The notes under the pieces: generated by a model
Seen by the model: the letters and a program-made list of their open reading frames with translations, nothing else
Database searches by the model: none
What the model was told of the DNA's origin: nothing
Shown here: positions 60,230 to 64,000 of the stretch, piece after piece
How positions within the stretch are numbered: position 1 is the first letter of the stretch
Layout of the letters: every line of letters starts with the position of its first letter
Assembly (NCBI GenBank): GCA_023213395.1
Contig: CM041465.1
Coordinates: 186,565,741 to 186,629,740 of the forward strand
Length of the DNA: 64,000 nucleotides
Origin: Cycas panzhihuaensis
Taxonomy: Eukaryota; Cycadophyta
Direction: 5' to 3'
Translations under genes and position numbers: made by a program

Positions 60230-60600
60230 GTTGGCTTGCCCTTCTTCCTTCATAGGTAACGATACCATCTTTATACCATTCTTCTAGAAGGTATAAGTAT
60301 TATTTCTCCTATCATGATAAGCATTCCTATCATACCACCATAGCCTCCCTAATAACACATGGTATGCATCTAATGAGAGAATAACATACTATACCTCATT
60401 GTGGTATATATACCTAACGGTAAATTTTGCTAAACATCTGTTATCTACTACCACCTCACTTCTTTTCTTCACCTAAGAAATTTTGGAGGGAGTTAGATGT
60501 TGTTCACAATGTAATCCTAGGTTTTATACCATCTTAGTGGAAATTATATTTTCAAAATTTTTATTATTAATAACAACTTTACAAATCTTACCTCTGGAGG
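60230..60600 (-). pseudogene. pol: Chromovirus protease relic
   Basis: The block LSLDAYHVLLGRLWWYDRNAYHD near 60390-60310 matches the chromovirus motif MDACHxLLGRPWQYDR at the end of the protease domain. The active-site Asp region is not clear. Confidence 0.7.
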
Positions 60601-61122
60601 TGCATCTTATCTAAAAGATACTATTGTACAACCATAAATTATCATTTTTCTTTACTTTCCCTTTTTTCTATGCATGACTTTACTTTAAAGTAATCAAAGT
60701 TCTCCTAATATTAGGTTCTCCCTAACATTTATTACAACCTTTGCATGTTATTCCTTAGCTTGAGTTAAGTTCACTCTTAACTACTTCGCTTGATTTCTTG
60801 GTTAGTATAAATGATAAGTACATCCCTGGGTCTTATGGCTATCTTTATTATATCTAAATTAGATAATGGTCTTTTGAATATATTATTTCCTCGACCAAAG
60901 TCTATATGCCTCTAGGCTCCTTAAAAAGCTTAGCCTATTGGCTAGTTTTAGAAACCCCTATACTCTTTTCTTCCTTAAGTCACATTCTACCTCTCTATCT
61001 GATTAGAGGATTCCCTATGAGAGTAGTTAAATCCACCTAAACCTATGAATAGGGTTGATGGACCCTTCCTTATCATAGATTATTTTCAAGTAGGGTTTCT
61101 ATTTTACTTCTCCTCAAACTTT

Positions 61123-61484
61123 TGTTGACTTTGAGGTGCAGAGCGAAAGGATTACAAGTATACATCGACTTGAAGTGTAAATTAATCTCCAAACTATAAA
61201 TTGTGGAGTTAAAAAACACCAGGGAGGTACTCCCCATCTATATATAAATAAATTTGGGGAGGTGGCAAGCACCTCAACCCAACCAATGTTAAAATTAAAA
61301 AGTAAAATAAAATATTAACTAAATAATTGAATATCTTACCTATGGTGGCTTTGGTAGCTCTTCATCAACTGCAGGTAGCTATTTGATAAGGCTAGGTGGT
61401 CTAAGGTGACCTAGGAAGGCTCAAGGTAGTATTGAGGGTCCCAAGGTACTCATGTCCACTTCTAAATTAGGTATTATCCCAACA
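61123..61484 (-). repeat. Copia B 3' LTR
   Basis: 362 bp running TGTTGGGATAATACC to AGTCAACA on the minus strand, with 5-bp inverted ends TGTTG/CAACA. The inner edge is fixed by the polypurine tract. The outer edge rests on the inverted end only, because the second LTR is off the window. Confidence 0.7.
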
Positions 61485-61492
61485 TTCTCCCC
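61485..61492 (-). other. Copia B polypurine tract
   Basis: GGGGAGAA directly before TGTTGGGATAATAC, the usual copia arrangement. Confidence 0.8.
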
Positions 61493-61754
61493 TATAATGA
61501 CTAATGTAGAGAACCCCTAACTTGTCTATGAATTTCTGAAATTTGATTTTACCCAAAGCTTTCGTAAAGATGCCTGCTGCTTGATCTTTGGTATTATAAT
61601 ATGCTAATTCAATTTCTCCTACTTGTACTAGCTCCTGAATAAAATAATATTATGTCTCAATATGTTTCATTCTGCCATGGAATATTGGGTTCTTTATCAT
61701 CTATATTGTACTCTAATTATCACACCAAATTCTTATAGGCCCTTTCTATTCTAG

Positions 61755-61967
61755 TTAAAAGTCTTGTAATAGTCTTCTCAACCATATTATTTCACATGTT
61801 CTAGTGATTGCTACTTTATATTCTATCTTGATTATAGATAGAGAGACTGTATTTTGTTTCTTAATGCTCCAAGCTATAGCTATCGAACCCATACTAAAAA
61901 TGTAACCTAAAGTTAATTTTATATCATCAATGTCACCTGCACAATCTGAATTTGTATAACATGTCAA
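61755..61967 (-). pseudogene. pol: Copia B RNase H
   Basis: MTCYTNSDCAGDIDD (catalytic Asp in SDCAGD), GYIFSMGSIAIAWSIKKQNTVSLS, and IIWLRRLLQDF are the standard copia RNase H motifs in order. Confidence 0.9.
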
Positions 61968-62990
61968 CCAAAATTTTGATGAAGCTTTATAGTATAGACC
62001 ATATCTTGAAGTACCTTTAAGATAATATAGAAGTCTTTTGGCTGCTTGCCAATGAGTAGTCTTTAGTTGTTACATGAATCTAGATACAACACTAATTAAA
62101 TGCATTATGCCTGGTTGAGTAGATGTCAAGTAGATCAAACTACCAATTAACTATCTATAAAGTATAGGATTAATAGGTGTAGACTCATCCAGTTTGAAAA
62201 GCTTGATTCCTATTTTTGTTGGAGTTTCCAATGATTTATAACTAGTCATCCTAATCTTTTATAGTAGATCTAGGGTATACTTCCTTTAGGAGATGAAGAT
62301 GCCATTATAATATTACCAAACCCCTAAACCTAGGAAGTGATGCATTAATTCTAAATATGTCATTTTAAATTCCTTACACATGGATTCTTTATAATTTTAC
62401 AAAATATAAGAATCATTTCTAGTGTAGACAAGGTCATCTACATAAAGTCACATAATTAGAATAGAATCTCTCTTGATTTTGATGTAGAGATTTTGGTCTG
62501 ATTGAGACCTTTCAAAGCCTTGATCTCTAAAATATTTATCAATTTGGGAATACCAAGCCCTAGGTACGTGTTTTAAACTATAAAGTCCATTTTTAAGTTT
62601 GTACACTTTATTTTCTTCCCCCTAATTTTAAAACTAATGGGTTGAAAGACATAGATATCCTCTTCAATTTAACCATTGAGGAAAGTGATTTTGATTTCCA
62701 TTTGATAAACTTTCCATCCCATTTGAACTTCCAAACTCATCATCATACAAATCATTTCCATTCAAGCAACAGGAGTAAATGTCTCATTGTAATCAATGCC
62801 TTCTCTTTGGGTATAATCTTTATTGACCAATCTAGCTTTGTATTTGTTAATTGATCTATTAGAGTGAAACTTGGTTTTATAGATCCACTTAGTGCCAATT
62901 GCTCTTTTATTAGGAGATAAGTTAACTAATTCCCAAGTATTATTCTTAACAATTTAGTGATATTCATCTTCCATTACCTTTCTCCAAAAA
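61968..62990 (-). pseudogene. pol: Copia B reverse transcriptase
   Basis: LYVDDLVYTRNDSY (catalytic DD) is near 62450-62400, followed by KESMCKEFKMT and HHFLGL, then the ESTPI region before RNase H. The N-terminal motifs (around 62950-62600) are recognisable but broken by stops. Confidence 0.85.
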
Positions 62991-63099
62991 GCATGTGTAT
63001 TGGCCTCATCAAAGGTTTGAGGCTCATGGGACTCCAAAACTTTGCTCATAAGGGAAAAGTTTACCATATGTGAGAGAGTGGATCTTCGATTACTATCCA

Positions 63100-64000
63100 A
63101 AATATTGCCTGTATCGTGATTCCTTTAAACCCATTTTGGAAGATTTTATGGTGGAGGTTGAGAAGAGGTTCCCTCCCCACTTGGTTCATTAATGACTCAT
63201 CTAGAGTCAAACATAGGAGGCACATATTTTGACTTAGTGGACTTGTTAAAATTGATTATTACTTCTTTATTTTTTTCTTGATGATCATGATAGCAGGTAT
63301 CTTCCTGAAATTTTATATCTCTACTCATCATAACCTTCTTTGACTTAGGATCATACACTTTGTATGATTTAAATATTTCACTATAGATAAGAAATATGTA
63401 GTTAATACTATAGTCATCTAATTTAGATCTCCTTTATTCAAATACATGTACATAGGTTAGGCATCAAAAAACTCTTAAATGATGTATGTTTGGCTTGTAG
63501 CCTGTCCAAGCTTCTTCAAGTGTCTTCCAACTTAGGGATTTGGTGGAATACCTATTGAGGAGGTAAACATATGTATGGACTACTTTCTCCTAAAACTCAT
63601 GGCCTAAATTTTTATCTTTTAACATTCACCTTGCCATTTCTACAATGATGCGATTTTTCCTTTCCACTACACAAGTTTATTATGGCATATAGGGATTTGT
63701 GAGCTGTCTTCTGATCCTATGATGTATATAGTATGCTTTAAATTCATTGGAGATGAATTCTCCCCTATTATAAAATCTTAAAGAGAGAAGTTTGTACCTA
63801 CTTTGTCACTCCACAAAGGTTTTGAAGTTAATAAAGTATTAGAAAGCATCTAATTTGAACATAAGGAAGAATACCTACATCTTCCTAGTGTAGTCATTAA
63901 TGAATGTGATGAAATAGCATGCACCTGCTAATGAGAGGACATCCATAGGGCTATAGGTATCTGTATAGACTAGATAAAGTAGACCAATTTCTCTATAGCT
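63100..64000 (-). pseudogene. pol: Copia B integrase (partial)
   Basis: From the right edge: YTDTYSPMDVLSLAGACYFITFINDYTRK (first Asp), NRGEFISNEFKAYY (Asn at the Asp of DNGGE), VERKNRIIVEMARMLKDKNL (Glu). The order and spacing match a copia integrase core. The zinc domain lies off the window. Confidence 0.87.

Larger units (their letters stand above)
57235..61080 (-). mobile_element. Ty3/gypsy chromovirus relic
   Basis: Minus-strand pol remnants in the order protease, RT, RNase H, integrase, followed by the tract TAGGGGAGGT and an LTR start TGATATGAGG. Motifs match chromoviruses rather than the Tat family. No matching 5' LTR is visible; the upstream end may have been lost or cut by copia element B. 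Confidence 0.8.
61123..64000 (-). mobile_element. Copia element B (runs off the right edge)
   Basis: A minus-strand Ty1/copia element with 3' LTR, polypurine tract, RNase H, RT and integrase; the 5' part is off the window. It is less decayed than copia A, though stops are frequent. Confidence 0.87.

Overview
The window is plant nuclear DNA made almost wholly of nested LTR retrotransposons. I found no intact host gene and no tRNA or rRNA gene. The main family is Ty3/gypsy of the Tat/Ogre/Retand type. Its gag has a C-x2-H-x4-H-x4-C finger, its integrase is Tat-like, its LTRs are 2.5-2.8 kb, and it carries a second, archaeal-type RNase H (aRNH). Tat elements are known from seed plants, so a seed plant is likely. 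I cannot name the species.

Layout. Four family members are nested in each other. Element 4 (minus strand, from beyond the left edge to 50856) was hit by element 3 (plus, ends 36102). Element 3 was hit by element 1 (plus, from just left of base 1 to 31967). Element 1 was hit in its 3' LTR by element 2 (minus, 13697-30144), which is flanked by the 5-bp duplication GTGTT. Right of element 4 lie older AT-rich relics, all on the minus strand: a compact Ty1/copia element with both LTRs and duplication GATAA (52337-55565), a Ty3/gypsy chromovirus pol relic (about 57.2-60.6 kb), and a second copia element running off the right edge (61123-64000). Sequence decay, mainly C-to-T/G-to-A and CAG-to-TAG stops, deepens from element 2 to element 1 to elements 3/4 to the right flank, which fits the order of insertion.

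Architecture of the Tat-like family, read in element sense: 5' LTR, primer-binding site, gag, protease, reverse transcriptase, a gypsy-type RNase H lacking its first catalytic Asp, integrase, a microsatellite-bearing spacer, a spliced gene on the opposite strand, a palindrome-rich spacer with an opposite-strand TATA box, a free-standing aRNH reading frame of about 140 codons, and the 3' LTR. The opposite-strand gene encodes a protein resembling the plant mobile domain with an Arg-rich coiled-coil tail. It carries a 111-nt GT-AG intron in all three copies that span it (elements 1, 2 and 4). In the Tat elements I know, the aRNH lies between the gypsy RNase H and integrase. Here it lies downstream of integrase and beyond the antisense gene. 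This module of antisense gene plus stand-alone aRNH is the most interesting thing in the window.

All coding regions are broken by stops, frameshifts or deletions, so none should be read as an active protein gene. Element 2 is the best preserved and is damaged mostly by small indels rather than stops, so assembly error should be excluded there.
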